A stretch of 64,000 nucleotides of DNA from Paenalkalicoccus suaedae (GTDB taxonomy: Bacteria > Bacillota > Bacilli > Bacillales > Salisediminibacteriaceae): assembly GCF_006965545.2 (NCBI RefSeq), contig NZ_CP041372.2:496001-560000 (forward strand). Reading direction: 5' to 3'. Of this stretch, positions 45,586 through 53,989 are shown piece after piece (within the stretch, counting starts at the first letter, position 1; the number at the start of each line of letters is the position of its first letter). The translations under genes were made by a program, and so were the position numbers. The notes under the pieces were generated by a model. That model was not told the origin of the DNA, ran no database searches, and saw only the letters and a list, made by a program, of their open reading frames with translations.

Positions 45586-46302
45586 ATGAAATGGGTAAAG
45601 CGCATAGCGCTTATTATAGTAAGTTTAGTGATTCTTGCTGTTGGAGGATTTTTAATATGGACGCAACTAACCTATGATGCCACAGCCGAGATAGAATTGT
45701 TATACGGCGAGACACAGCCAAGTGGGGAAGATTTGCTCACATTTTCACCTAATGAAGCGAACGGACAGGGAATCATTTTGTATCCAGGAGCAAAGGTAGA
45801 ACCAGAAGCATATGGCGTGATTGGATCTAGGCTCGCAGAGGAAGGGTACACCGTTTTTATTCCAAAGGTGACATTGAATATCGCCTTCTTTGACATTAAT
45901 AAAGCCGAGGAGATTCAGGCTGCTCATCCAGAGATTCTTACTTGGGTGGTCGGTGGGCATTCTCTAGGAGGAGTAGCGGCCGCCTCATTTGCCTATGAAA
46001 ATGAAGTAGCTGGCGTCTTCTTTTTAGCTTCCTATCCGCAAAGCAGCAACGATTTCTCAGAGACAGCAACACCTATGATCTCCATTTATGGAGAAGACGA
46101 CGGACTAACTTCTCCGGAGGACATAGAGAGCTCGCGCCCACTATTCTCGGACGAAGCTATCTTTTATGAAATTGAAGGAGGAAATCACGCACAGTTTGGC
46201 GTGTACGGCGAGCAACGCGGTGACAACCCTGCATCTATTACGGTAGCAGAACAGCAAGAGGAAGTTGTGAATGCGCTGTTGAATTGGTTAGAAGAATTTT
46301 AG
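45586..46302 (+). CDS. Membrane-anchored alpha/beta hydrolase
   Basis: 238 residues. N-terminal membrane anchor (about 5-28), then an alpha/beta hydrolase with nucleophile elbow VVGGHSLGGVAA (Ser about 125), an acidic candidate in ISIYGEDDGLT (about 170) and His in EGGNHAQFG (about 203). The short, lidless fold is like dienelactone-hydrolase/PF12695 proteins. The catalytic domain should lie outside the membrane. Substrate unknown. AAGGGGAG precedes the ATG. Confidence 0.85.
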   Translation: MKWVKRIALIIVSLVILAVGGFLIWTQLTYDATAEIELLYGETQPSGEDLLTFSPNEANGQGIILYPGAKVEPEAYGVIGSRLAEEGYTVFIPKVTLNIAFFDINKAEEIQAAHPEILTWVVGGHSLGGVAAASFAYENEVAGVFFLASYPQSSNDFSETATPMISIYGEDDGLTSPEDIESSRPLFSDEAIFYEIEGGNHAQFGVYGEQRGDNPASITVAEQQEEVVNALLNWLEEF

Positions 46303-46321
46303 AGGGTTATATAGATGAACG

Positions 46322-46354
46322 CAGGTACCAGGCCTTGTGCTGGTACCTGTTTTT
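46322..46354 (+). terminator. Terminator of the hydrolase gene
   Basis: CAGGTACCAG (46322-46331) pairs with CTGGTACCTG (46340-46349), then five T. Confidence 0.92.
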
Positions 46355-46402
46355 AATTGGGTGAGGGAGGTGGATACGTAGATGGGAACTGAGCGCGAAG
46401 TC

Positions 46403-46570
46403 CATAACGTTGAAATAGGGAACATAAAATTTGGATAGGGCACATAACTTTGGAACGGGGAACATAACTAGGCTGAAGCTGAGCACGAAGTCCATAACTC
46501 TGAAACGAGGCGCATAACTTCGAAATGCGGAACATAAATAGTTTAGAACTTGGCACGAAGTCCATAACTC
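46403..46570. repeat. 20/30-bp phased array, word CATAAC (copy 4)
   Basis: Units at 46403, 46423, 46443, 46463, 46493, 46513, 46533 and 46563. Steps are 20 bp except two of exactly 30 bp (46463-46493, 46533-46563). Both long units end in GCACGAAGTC, the same insert seen in copy 5. Confidence 0.92.
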
Positions 46571-46627
46571 CTATCAAGTGCGTTATTTCCTATACGTTTT
46601 AAAGAGAAATCCAATTAATAGAACCTC

Positions 46628-46684
46628 AACTAGCGCGAAAGTTAACATTGTCTTTCAGATACAGTGGCACTTCGCGCATAAAGC
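46628..46684. repeat. AACTAGCGCGA...TTCGCGCATAAAGC element (copy 3)
   Basis: 57 bp with left arm AACTAGCGCGAA and right arm TTCGCGCATAAAGC; GCGCGAA and TTCGCGC are perfect inverted repeats. It sits between two CATAAC arrays. Confidence 0.78.
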
Positions 46685-46716
46685 AATGGTCATGCGCGCT
46701 TTCAATAAAAGAAGTC

Positions 46717-46895
46717 CATAACTTCGAAATGTGGCACATAAAATCTAGATCAGGAACATAACTCAAGAACAGGGAACATAACCAGGCTGAAGCTAAGCAC
46801 GAAGTCCATAACTCTAAAATTGGGCACATAAAACTCAAACAAGGAACATAAAGTCCAAACAAGGAACTTATAATCAAACCAAGGCACATAACCCA
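46717..46895. repeat. 20/30-bp phased array, word CATAAC (copy 5)
   Basis: Units at 46717, 46737, 46757, 46777, 46807, 46827, 46847, 46867 and 46887: 20-bp steps and one exact 30-bp step (46777-46807). The unit at 46867 is degenerate (CTTATAATC) yet stays in phase. Confidence 0.92.
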
Positions 46896-46939
46896 GACCC
46901 TCACACAAAATCTACACTCCACACTCACTCCAACCCACA

Positions 46940-46966
46940 AAAAAGAAGCCAGCAGCTAAGCCTGGC
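46940..46966 (-). terminator. Probable terminator of the methyltransferase gene
   Basis: GCCAG (46948-46952) with CTGGC (46962-46966) and an inner AGCT pairing; minus-strand TTCTTTTTT follows. A weaker stem than most here. Confidence 0.55.
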
Positions 46967-46988
46967 CCCTTCCGATAGTATTATCCCG

Positions 46989-47735
46989 CTATTTTTTACA
47001 TGTCACAACAAGCTCTTTCGACTCTGTGGAAGCGGGAGTTCCTTTATAGTCCTCTGCAAGCACTACCTCAGTAAAACCGGTCTCTTCTAGTAACCTCGTA
47101 ATAGTAGCTTGATCAAAAAGTCTTACCTGAAAATCTTCTAGTTCCGAATCTAAGAGCTTACCGTGCTGGAAATGCTCATAGCGATGAATGGATCTGAGTA
47201 CACTCGTATTTTCGTCAAAAGAGGCATAAAAGCCAGTAAAGACGATTTTATCTCCATTATCTTTATCCTGGACACCACCGAACGTCGCCCCAAATGTATC
47301 TGGAATCTCCTTTAACGTGCTGACTTCAAAGACGAACGACCCTCCATCTGACAGGTGCCGATAGAGCCTGGAGAGACTTTGGCGCAAAGCAGCTTCATCT
47401 GTGATTAATCCGAGAGAGCCGGACGGAATGATGATTAAATCGTAGGTCGACTCGAGCTGAAGGGTCTCTAAAGATTGTTTATGAATGCGAGGCTCAACGC
47501 CAAGTCTTGCTGCCTGAGTCTCCAATGCCTGCACCATAGAAGGCGATGCATCGACGCCTGTTACTGCATGTCCCGCCTGCATGAGAGGGAGCATGAATCT
47601 TCCTGATCCGCTCATGGGCTCCAATGTCACAGAGGCTTTCTCCACATGCTTCAAATAAAATGCATACGCCTCTTCAGGTGGGTGCGGCTTGTCTAAATCA
47701 TAGTATTCCACGCACAGTCTCTGATACATTTCCAT
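46989..47735 (-). CDS. Class I SAM-dependent methyltransferase
   Basis: 248 residues. SAM-binding motif I VTLEPMSGSGRFMLPLMQAGH (glycine loop near 45), motif II VTGVDASPSMVQAL, and YDLIIIPSGSLGLI as motif post-I. N-terminal YYDLDKPHPPEEAYAFYLKHVE resembles small-molecule methyltransferases of Bacillus. The acceptor is unknown. AGGTAATT-type ribosome site upstream. Single-gene unit. Confidence 0.88.
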   Translation of the reverse strand: MEMYQRLCVEYYDLDKPHPPEEAYAFYLKHVEKASVTLEPMSGSGRFMLPLMQAGHAVTGVDASPSMVQALETQAARLGVEPRIHKQSLETLQLESTYDLIIIPSGSLGLITDEAALRQSLSRLYRHLSDGGSFVFEVSTLKEIPDTFGATFGGVQDKDNGDKIVFTGFYASFDENTSVLRSIHRYEHFQHGKLLDSELEDFQVRLFDQATITRLLEETGFTEVVLAEDYKGTPASTESKELVVTCKK

Positions 47736-47907
47736 CTAATTACCTCCACAAGTCTTTTTAAATCAGTACCCGATCATTTAAAGCTATTAAACATCTAGAT
47801 CCTTTTTGATTTGTCAGAAAATATGTCGATATTTTTAAGCAAATTGTTCGGTAGTTACATATTCATGTGTTAAACTAGTATTATGACACATAAAATGGAG
47901 GGATAGC

Positions 47908-48453
47908 ATGGAATTTGTGGATCCCATTTATGATGTGAAGGATATCCGTAAGCTAAAGCTTGCCTTAAAGAAAAAGTCCCCACGAGATTATTTACTCTTT
48001 GTCTTCGGAATCAATACAGGCCTTCGTATTAGTGAGCTTCTCCCTTTAACCTACGCAGATGTTTTAACAGAGAATAAATGTATCAAAACTGAATTAAACA
48101 AGGAGGAGCCCGTGATTCTTATCAATCATTCGATGAGAAAAGCGCTCCAATGCCAAATGGAAATGCTCCCGTCTATTGAATTAGACAATTACTTGTTTGC
48201 CTCACCAAAAACAGGTATGCCGATATCTAGGCAGCAGGCCTATCGAATGATTCACACAAGTGCTAACCAGGTTGGCATCGACGCACGTATTGGTACACAT
48301 ACGATGCGCAAAACATTTGGCTACCATGCGTATCGAAAGGGCATCGCGATCTCTCTTATTCAAAAGCGACTTCACCATGCAAGCCCAGCAGAAACGATGA
48401 AATATATTGGATTAACAAAAAAACTTGCTCCGCGAATTGACGTAGAGCTTTAA
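47908..48453 (+). CDS. Solo tyrosine recombinase catalytic domain
   Basis: 181 residues, only the catalytic half of a phage-integrase-type recombinase. Active-site residues are present: Arg in TGLRISELLPLTY (about 41), His/Arg in THTMRKTFGYHAY (about 137-140), His in KRLHHASPAET (about 159) and the nucleophile Tyr in MKYIGLTKK (about 168). It lacks the N-terminal SAM-like core-binding domain of about 100 residues. Similar short proteins (YoeC/YdcL-end-like) occur in Bacillus chromosomes. The next gene, a K+/H+ antiporter, starts 14 bp later, an unexpected partner. AGGGAT precedes the ATG. Confidence 0.83.
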   Translation: MEFVDPIYDVKDIRKLKLALKKKSPRDYLLFVFGINTGLRISELLPLTYADVLTENKCIKTELNKEEPVILINHSMRKALQCQMEMLPSIELDNYLFASPKTGMPISRQQAYRMIHTSANQVGIDARIGTHTMRKTFGYHAYRKGIAISLIQKRLHHASPAETMKYIGLTKKLAPRIDVEL

Positions 48454-48467
48454 AAGGAGGTTTGCCA

Positions 48468-49970
48468 ATGATCTTTAATAATTTAGGACTCGACGCTGTT
48501 GTACTATTAGGTGGTCTCGTTTTAATTGGAGGAGTCATAGCGGCTAAGTTCTCTACGCGAATAGGACTACCTTCTTTAATTCTCTTTATCTTACTTGGGA
48601 TGTTAATTGGTAGTGAAGGACTCGGACTTATTTATTTTAACAATCCGGAACTGGCGCAATTAATTGGTATTTTCGCCCTTGTTATTATTTTGTTTGAGGG
48701 TGGTCTTCAAACGAAATTTTCGACAGTTAGAAGTGTCGTTGTACCATCTCTATCCCTTGCCACGGCGGGTGTTATCATCACGTCCGGTATTGTCGGATAT
48801 GTTGCCTATTTACTTTTTGATGTCTCCCTCCTTGAAGGTTTATTGTTTGGTGCCATTGTTGGCTCCACGGATGCTGCAGCAGTATTTGCAGCACTTAAGG
48901 AGAGAAACATTAAAGCGAAAATGGGTGCAACGCTTGAAGCGGAATCAGGAACGAACGATCCGATGGCTGTATTTTTAACGGTCTCCTTTATTGAACTTAT
49001 CTTGTTACCAGACACGAGTGTTTTCTCGCTCATTCCATCCTTCTTCTGGCAGATGGGGGCAGGACTCGTGATTGGACTTGGAGTTGGTAAGCTTGCTTCC
49101 TTCTCTATTAATAGAATCAATTTAGATTCCAGTGGTTTGTATCCGATTTTTTCGGTAGCTTTTGCGCTACTTACGTATAGCGTAGCCTCCTCGCTTGGGG
49201 CAAGTGGATTTTTAGCTGTATATGTAGCCGCTCTTGTCATCGGTAACTCCGAGCTTACGTATCGTTATTCGATCTTTCAGTTTAATGAAGGATTTGCTTG
49301 GATGGCCCAGATTGGAATGTTCATTATCCTTGGACTTCTCGTCTTCCCATTAGACCTCGTCTCCCTTGAAGTAATCGGAGCAGGACTACTCCTATCTATC
49401 GTGCTCATCTTTATTGCTCGACCAGCAGCGGTATTCCTTTCCACAATAGGGATGAAGTACACCACGAAGGAAAAGCTCTTTGTCTCTTGGGCAGGTCTTC
49501 GTGGAGCGGTTCCGATCGTCCTTGCTACTTTCCCAATTGTTGCGGGTCTAGAGAATGGGCAATTTTTCTTTAACGTTGTCTTTTTCATTGTATTAACTTC
49601 TGCGTTAGTTCAAGGTACAACGATTTCGTTATTAGCTAAAAAACTACATCTGACTGGTCCTAAAAAGGATACGCCTCACCATTCTATTGAGCTTATATCG
49701 ATGGGCAAGGCGAATGCCGAGATGGTGCAGTTCCAGGCCAATTCGGATTCATCGATTGTTGGTCAGCGTCTCCGTGAACTGAATTTTCCTAACAGGGCAA
49801 ATATAAGTGCGATCGTCAGGAACGAGCAGCTTATTACGCCTTACGGAGAAACGATGATTAAAGAGGGAGACTTCTTGTACATTCTCGTCTCAACAAAGTA
49901 CAAGGATGAGTTGAAGCAGATCTTAGAGCAAAAAAAGGTAAAAGAGACAAAAGCTGTTCAAACGACATAG
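48468..49970 (+). CDS. Potassium/proton antiporter (NhaP2/CvrA type, CPA1) with TrkA-C domain
   Basis: 500 residues from the ATG at 48468 (AAAGGAGG 7 bases upstream). About 12-13 membrane helices with the conserved GAIVGSTDAAAVFAAL (Asp of the ion site) and SWAGLRGAVPIVLATFPI patterns of CPA1 antiporters. The cytoplasmic end from about 405 is a TrkA-C ligand-binding domain (DSSIVGQRLRELNFPNRANISAIVRNEQLITP). It exports K+ (or Na+) against H+, fitting a haloalkaline life style. Cotranscribed with the recombinase domain gene. Confidence 0.9.
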   Translation: MIFNNLGLDAVVLLGGLVLIGGVIAAKFSTRIGLPSLILFILLGMLIGSEGLGLIYFNNPELAQLIGIFALVIILFEGGLQTKFSTVRSVVVPSLSLATAGVIITSGIVGYVAYLLFDVSLLEGLLFGAIVGSTDAAAVFAALKERNIKAKMGATLEAESGTNDPMAVFLTVSFIELILLPDTSVFSLIPSFFWQMGAGLVIGLGVGKLASFSINRINLDSSGLYPIFSVAFALLTYSVASSLGASGFLAVYVAALVIGNSELTYRYSIFQFNEGFAWMAQIGMFIILGLLVFPLDLVSLEVIGAGLLLSIVLIFIARPAAVFLSTIGMKYTTKEKLFVSWAGLRGAVPIVLATFPIVAGLENGQFFFNVVFFIVLTSALVQGTTISLLAKKLHLTGPKKDTPHHSIELISMGKANAEMVQFQANSDSSIVGQRLRELNFPNRANISAIVRNEQLITPYGETMIKEGDFLYILVSTKYKDELKQILEQKKVKETKAVQTT

Positions 49971-49983
49971 GACAAAAAGCAAA

Positions 49984-50012
49984 TGTACAAAGCAAATAAA
50001 GTAACGTATACT
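49984..50012 (+). promoter_or_regulatory. Promoter of the cobalamin riboswitch transcript
   Basis: TGTACA (49984-49989), 17-bp spacer, TATACT (50007-50012). Transcription would begin at about 50019, just ahead of the riboswitch. Confidence 0.65.
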
Positions 50013-50029
50013 TGAGACACACAACAGAA

Positions 50030-50214
50030 AAGCGTCATTAGGTGCCTTTTGGACTCTGATTTAGGAGCGCATAAGGTTAAAAGGGAAGTCGGTTAAAATC
50101 CGACGCGGTCCCGCCACTGTAAGCGAAGAGGTCTTCACGTAGCCCACTGTGCATCATGCATGGGAAGGGGTGATAAACCTGCGATTCGCAAGCCAGGAAA
50201 CCTGCCTACATGAT
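50030..50214 (+). promoter_or_regulatory. Cobalamin riboswitch
   Basis: Adenosylcobalamin aptamer: AGGTGCCTTTT at the left, AAAAGGGAA and the core CGCGGTCCCGCCACTGTAA (50104-50122), and the B12-box strand GCAAGCCAGGAAACCTGCC (about 50188-50206). Binding of B12 would favour the terminator at 50310-50342 and so lower expression of the btu genes. A competing hairpin AAACACCTT/AAGGATGTTT lies at 50221-50246. Confidence 0.93.
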
Positions 50215-50309
50215 AGTATTAAACACCTTCGAGGAAAAGGATGTTTAAAGTGCTCAAGGTTCGTGCGTGTAGTAGCGCATGTCGGAAAGTTACCTGCATT
50301 TTATTCATA

Positions 50310-50342
50310 AAGCGCATCCTCTTTAGGATTAGCGCTTTTTTG
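50310..50342 (+). terminator. Riboswitch-controlled terminator
   Basis: AGCGCATCCT pairs with AGGAT-TA-GCGCT around CTTT, followed by six T; 32 bp before the btuF start. Confidence 0.9.
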
Positions 50343-50373
50343 TTGTAAAAAAGGTGATGAGAGGGAGAGAGTC

Positions 50374-51420
50374 ATGAAAAGAGCAACGATTTTAGCAACA
50401 GCACTACTCGTAACATTGACTGCGTGTGGGGACAACGAAGCAAATACGCAAAATGAAGCAGTAGACAATGCAACAAATGAGCAAGGGAACGAGATAAATG
50501 AACCTGCGAATAATGAGCCTTCTGATAACAACGAAACAAGCGTTTCTGAAGAAGAAGTTAATGAAGAAGACGCTACGGGCGAGTTCCCTGTAACAGTCAC
50601 AGATGCGTCAGGCGAAGAAGTAACAATCGAAGAAGAGCCAGAGTCCATTGTTTCGTTATTACCTAGTAATACAGAGATCGGTTTTGCACTTGGCTTAGGA
50701 GATAAATTTGTTGGAGTAACGGAATATTGTAATTATCCTGTTGAAGCGTCAGAAGTTGAGTCAATTGGTGCGATGGATGTCGATGTGGAGCGCATTCTAG
50801 AGCTAGCACCTGATCTAGCACTAGTAGCCGAATATCATGCTTCGAGCAACCCGGAGATGCTTGATCAATTCGAATCGGTCGGCATCGACGTACTCGTCGT
50901 AGATGGTGCGAATTCCTTTGACGAAACGTATGAGATGATCTCTATCATTGGAGAAGCAACAGGCACCGATGACGTAGCAGAAGAAATTATCTCTGACATA
51001 CAGGCACAGGTATCTGATATTGAAGAGCTATCTGCGAATGTGGAAGAGACAAAAACAGTGTGGGTGGAAGTAGGACCATCACCTGAAATTTATACAACAG
51101 GAACAAATACATTTATGCACGAGATGTTAGAAATCATCGGGGCAGAGAACGCTGCTGGAGAATTTGAAGGATGGGTAAATCTTTCAGAAGAAGAAATTAT
51201 TGCTCTGCAGCCAGATACGATTGTGACCACCTACGGTGATTATATTGAGGATCCACTTCAAGAAGTAACAGGACGTAACGGTTGGCAGGAAGTTCCTGCT
51301 GTGATGAACGAAGATATCCATGATGTGGACAGCGACATGGTCACACGTTTTGGTCCGCGACTTGCAGATGGTCTCCAGCTCGTAGCAGAGGCTGTCTACC
51401 CGGATGTTTACAATCAATAA
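50374..51420 (+). CDS. btuF: Cobalamin-binding ABC transporter lipoprotein BtuF
   Basis: 348 residues. Lipobox LTAC at about residues 15-18, a long Asn/Glu-rich linker to about 67, then the class III binding fold: RIVSLL-type pattern ESIVSLLPSNTEIGFALGLGDKFVGVTEYCNYP, RILELAPDLALVAEYH, and WVNLSEEEIIALQPDTIV. The riboswitch upstream and the CbiZ fusion downstream identify the ligand as cobalamin or cobinamide rather than siderophore. GAGGGAGAG precedes the ATG. Overlaps the next gene by 17 bp. Confidence 0.93.
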   Translation: MKRATILATALLVTLTACGDNEANTQNEAVDNATNEQGNEINEPANNEPSDNNETSVSEEEVNEEDATGEFPVTVTDASGEEVTIEEEPESIVSLLPSNTEIGFALGLGDKFVGVTEYCNYPVEASEVESIGAMDVDVERILELAPDLALVAEYHASSNPEMLDQFESVGIDVLVVDGANSFDETYEMISIIGEATGTDDVAEEIISDIQAQVSDIEELSANVEETKTVWVEVGPSPEIYTTGTNTFMHEMLEIIGAENAAGEFEGWVNLSEEEIIALQPDTIVTTYGDYIEDPLQEVTGRNGWQEVPAVMNEDIHDVDSDMVTRFGPRLADGLQLVAEAVYPDVYNQ

Positions 51421-52450
51421 GCGAGTAATTATTTACCCGTTGGCATGTCTGTTGATGCTTATCGCCATGCTTACGGGTCTTTTTTACAGTAGCGTCACCG
51501 TGCCAATTTTAACGATCCTACACATTTTGGCAGAAAATACGGTCGGTACTGGCTTTTTAGCAGACGTACCAGGTAACGAACAAGCGATCATATGGGATAT
51601 ACGTACACCGAGAATGCTGTTAGCCTTTTTTGTTGGAGCGTCATTAGCTCTAGCAGGTGCAGCCTTTCAAGGCCTATTGCGTAACCCATTAGCGGATCCT
51701 TATACAATTGGAGTCTCTTCTGGTTCAGCACTTGGAGCAGTAAGCGTGATTTTTCTCCAGCTTAGCTTCCTAGGGGCATTTACATTGCCAATTGTCTCGA
51801 TTATTAGTGGATTTATCACCCTATTTATTGTGTTTGGGCTAGTACGATTAAGTAGCCGTCAAATGGCTGTTGAAACGATTATTTTAGCAGGAATTATCGT
51901 AAGTGCATTCATAGGGTCGATTCTCTCTTTAATTATTGCTTTAGGAGACCAGGACTCCATGACACAAATTATTTACTGGCTTTATGGCTCTGTTGGGATG
52001 CGAGGCTGGAGCTATGTGCAACTGCTTCTACCGTTTTTCTTAGTAGGAAGTATTATGCTACTCGCTAAATATCGCGAGCTAAACGCATTTGCATTGGGCG
52101 AGGAGCAGGCGAGCTATATCGGAGTTAACGTGCAGCGTGGGAAATCGATGATTTTAATCGGTGCCTCCTTACTTACAGGCTCAGCGGTTGCAGTCTCCGG
52201 CACAATTGGATTTGTCGGACTTGTTATTCCTCATTTGGTCAGGCTGTTAGTGGGACCAAATCATAAGCATGTGCTCCCACTGTCTATGATTACTGGAGGC
52301 ACATTTTTAGTGATCGCAGATATTATTGCTCGAACCGTCATCTCGCCAAGAGAACTTCCGATAGGCGTCATAACCGCGCTTGTAGGGGCGCCAATTTTTG
52401 CTTTATTACTCGTTCGTAGCCGGCTGGCAAGAAAGGAGGGAGGAGCATGA
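51404..52450 (+). CDS. btuC: Cobalamin ABC transporter permease BtuC (FecCD family)
   Basis: 348 residues, ten membrane helices, FecCD family: RTPRMLLAFFVGASLALAGAAFQGLLRNPLADPYTIGVSSGSALGA, and GTIGFVGLVIPHLVRLLVGPNHK with the ATPase-contact loop. Start at 51404 lies inside btuF; the ribosome site is weak (AGAGG), so coupled translation is likely. Overlaps btuD by 4 bp. Confidence 0.93.
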   Translation: MFTINKRVIIYPLACLLMLIAMLTGLFYSSVTVPILTILHILAENTVGTGFLADVPGNEQAIIWDIRTPRMLLAFFVGASLALAGAAFQGLLRNPLADPYTIGVSSGSALGAVSVIFLQLSFLGAFTLPIVSIISGFITLFIVFGLVRLSSRQMAVETIILAGIIVSAFIGSILSLIIALGDQDSMTQIIYWLYGSVGMRGWSYVQLLLPFFLVGSIMLLAKYRELNAFALGEEQASYIGVNVQRGKSMILIGASLLTGSAVAVSGTIGFVGLVIPHLVRLLVGPNHKHVLPLSMITGGTFLVIADIIARTVISPRELPIGVITALVGAPIFALLLVRSRLARKEGGA

Positions 52451-53868
52451 TTGAAGTAACTAACTTGTACGGTGGTCACATGCAAAAACCTTTTATTAAA
52501 GACGTGTCTTTACGTGTAAAAAAAGGGGAGTTTTTTGCATTAGTAGGACCGAACGGTAGTGGCAAAACCACCTTATTTAAGCTGTTGTCGGGTGGATTAC
52601 AAGCCACTTCCGGAAGCGTTCGAATTAATGAGCACCCGCTTAAGGACTTAGATAGACAACAATTAGCTCAAACTCTTGCAGTTCTTACGCAAGAAACGAC
52701 GATGAGCTTTGACTATAGTGTGTATGAAATTGTGGAGCTTGGCAGATACTCCTTTCAGCAAGGGTTATTTAAACGTCTCGTACAGGAAGACCGCCGAATT
52801 ATTGCAGATGTCATGCAACGCACCGGCGTCTGGGAATTCCGCGATACGCCGTTTTTATCTTTGAGTGGTGGTGAGAAGCAGCGAGTGTTGCTTGCAAAAG
52901 CGCTAGCACAGGAGCCAAAGATTCTTTTATTAGATGAACCAACTAATCATTTAGACATGAAGCATTCCTTTGATTTACTAGGTCTTCTTAAAACATGGCA
53001 GGATACGCGTGACTTAACGGTCGTTGCTATTTTGCACGATTTAAATATTGCCTCTCTTTACGCGGACCGAATTGGCGTCATGCAGCAGGGGGAGCTAGTC
53101 GCTAATGGAGATGTTGCCATACTTGAAGATAATGCGTTATTGGAGGACGTTTACGGTGTTCGAGCAACCGCACACGCTCACCCTGCCATTGCACGTACGC
53201 AATTAGTCATGAATCCTGCTCATTTAGAAATAACATCTCCATTCGCATTTGATATCGTGAGGGACCCTCAAGCTGTTCATGTTCATGCTGAGGAACCAAT
53301 GCGTTCTTTATCAACAGCTGCAGTTGGTAGTGGGATCGGCTGGACACAGGATTTTGTGAATATATCGGAATCAGCTGGTGATGTGCAAACTTGGATGCAA
53401 GAGCGCCAATTAGATCGCCATGTGTCTGTTATGAGAACGAGCCAAACCATGGATCTAACGGTGATGAAGGAAAGTCGCTCTCCAGATGGAGTGGCTGTCC
53501 GAGTGATGGCCACAGCATCTAAAAAGCATGCAAAGGACGTGTCTTCATGGCGCCCGCCTTCTGAAGAAAAAAGTGACGCAGGCACGATTAATGTGATGGT
53601 TTTTATTGATGGGTATTTGTCTGACAACGCTCTTCTTAAAACAAGCTTACTTATAGCTGAAGTGAAGGCGAAAGCATGTATGGATGCAGGATTAGTAGAT
53701 GAGGATACAGGCACTTCTGCAACTGGTACGTATTCGGATCAATTAATTATTGCGTCAACCCAATCTCGCATGGAGTCCGAACATGTAGACTTGCATAGCC
53801 TTATTGGACCTCTTACGTATGAGGTTATTGCAGAGGCTCTATTAAAAGATGAAGAGGCTAACATTTAG
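52447..53868 (+). CDS. btuD: Fusion of ABC ATPase BtuD and adenosylcobinamide amidohydrolase CbiZ
   Basis: 473 residues. Residues about 1-240 are an ABC ATPase: Walker A GPNGSGKTT (about 35), signature LSGGEKQRVLLAKAL, Walker B ILLLDEPTNHLD. Residues about 245-473 are CbiZ, which removes the nucleotide-loop side chain from adenosyl-pseudocobalamin or cobinamide for salvage: GSGIGWTQDFVN, AGTINVMVFIDGYLSDNALLKTSLLIAEVKAKA, GTYSDQLIIASTQ. Such fusions are known in some Bacillus relatives. The fusion suggests imported corrinoids are remodelled right at the pump. AAGGAGGGAGG precedes the ATG. Confidence 0.93.
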   Translation: MIEVTNLYGGHMQKPFIKDVSLRVKKGEFFALVGPNGSGKTTLFKLLSGGLQATSGSVRINEHPLKDLDRQQLAQTLAVLTQETTMSFDYSVYEIVELGRYSFQQGLFKRLVQEDRRIIADVMQRTGVWEFRDTPFLSLSGGEKQRVLLAKALAQEPKILLLDEPTNHLDMKHSFDLLGLLKTWQDTRDLTVVAILHDLNIASLYADRIGVMQQGELVANGDVAILEDNALLEDVYGVRATAHAHPAIARTQLVMNPAHLEITSPFAFDIVRDPQAVHVHAEEPMRSLSTAAVGSGIGWTQDFVNISESAGDVQTWMQERQLDRHVSVMRTSQTMDLTVMKESRSPDGVAVRVMATASKKHAKDVSSWRPPSEEKSDAGTINVMVFIDGYLSDNALLKTSLLIAEVKAKACMDAGLVDEDTGTSATGTYSDQLIIASTQSRMESEHVDLHSLIGPLTYEVIAEALLKDEEANI

Positions 53869-53880
53869 AGGATGAAGTGA

Positions 53881-53928
53881 AGTGAAGAAGACGCAAAGAA
53901 TGATAGTGCGTCTTCTTCACTTTTTTTG
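53881..53928 (+). terminator. Terminator of the btu operon
   Basis: Perfect 15-bp stem AGTGAAGAAGACGCA (53881-53895) with TGCGTCTTCTTCACT (53907-53921), then seven T. Confidence 0.95.
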
Positions 53929-53989
53929 TGTGTCATGGGTTTATTGGCTGGCAGTTGATTCAATAGATCGATGCGTTTGGTGGGGGAGT

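Noticed and set aside
49971-50373. Open frames in the riboswitch leader, and 50301-50648 on the minus strand
   Set aside because: The region is explained by promoter, aptamer and terminator; the minus frame is a shadow of btuF.
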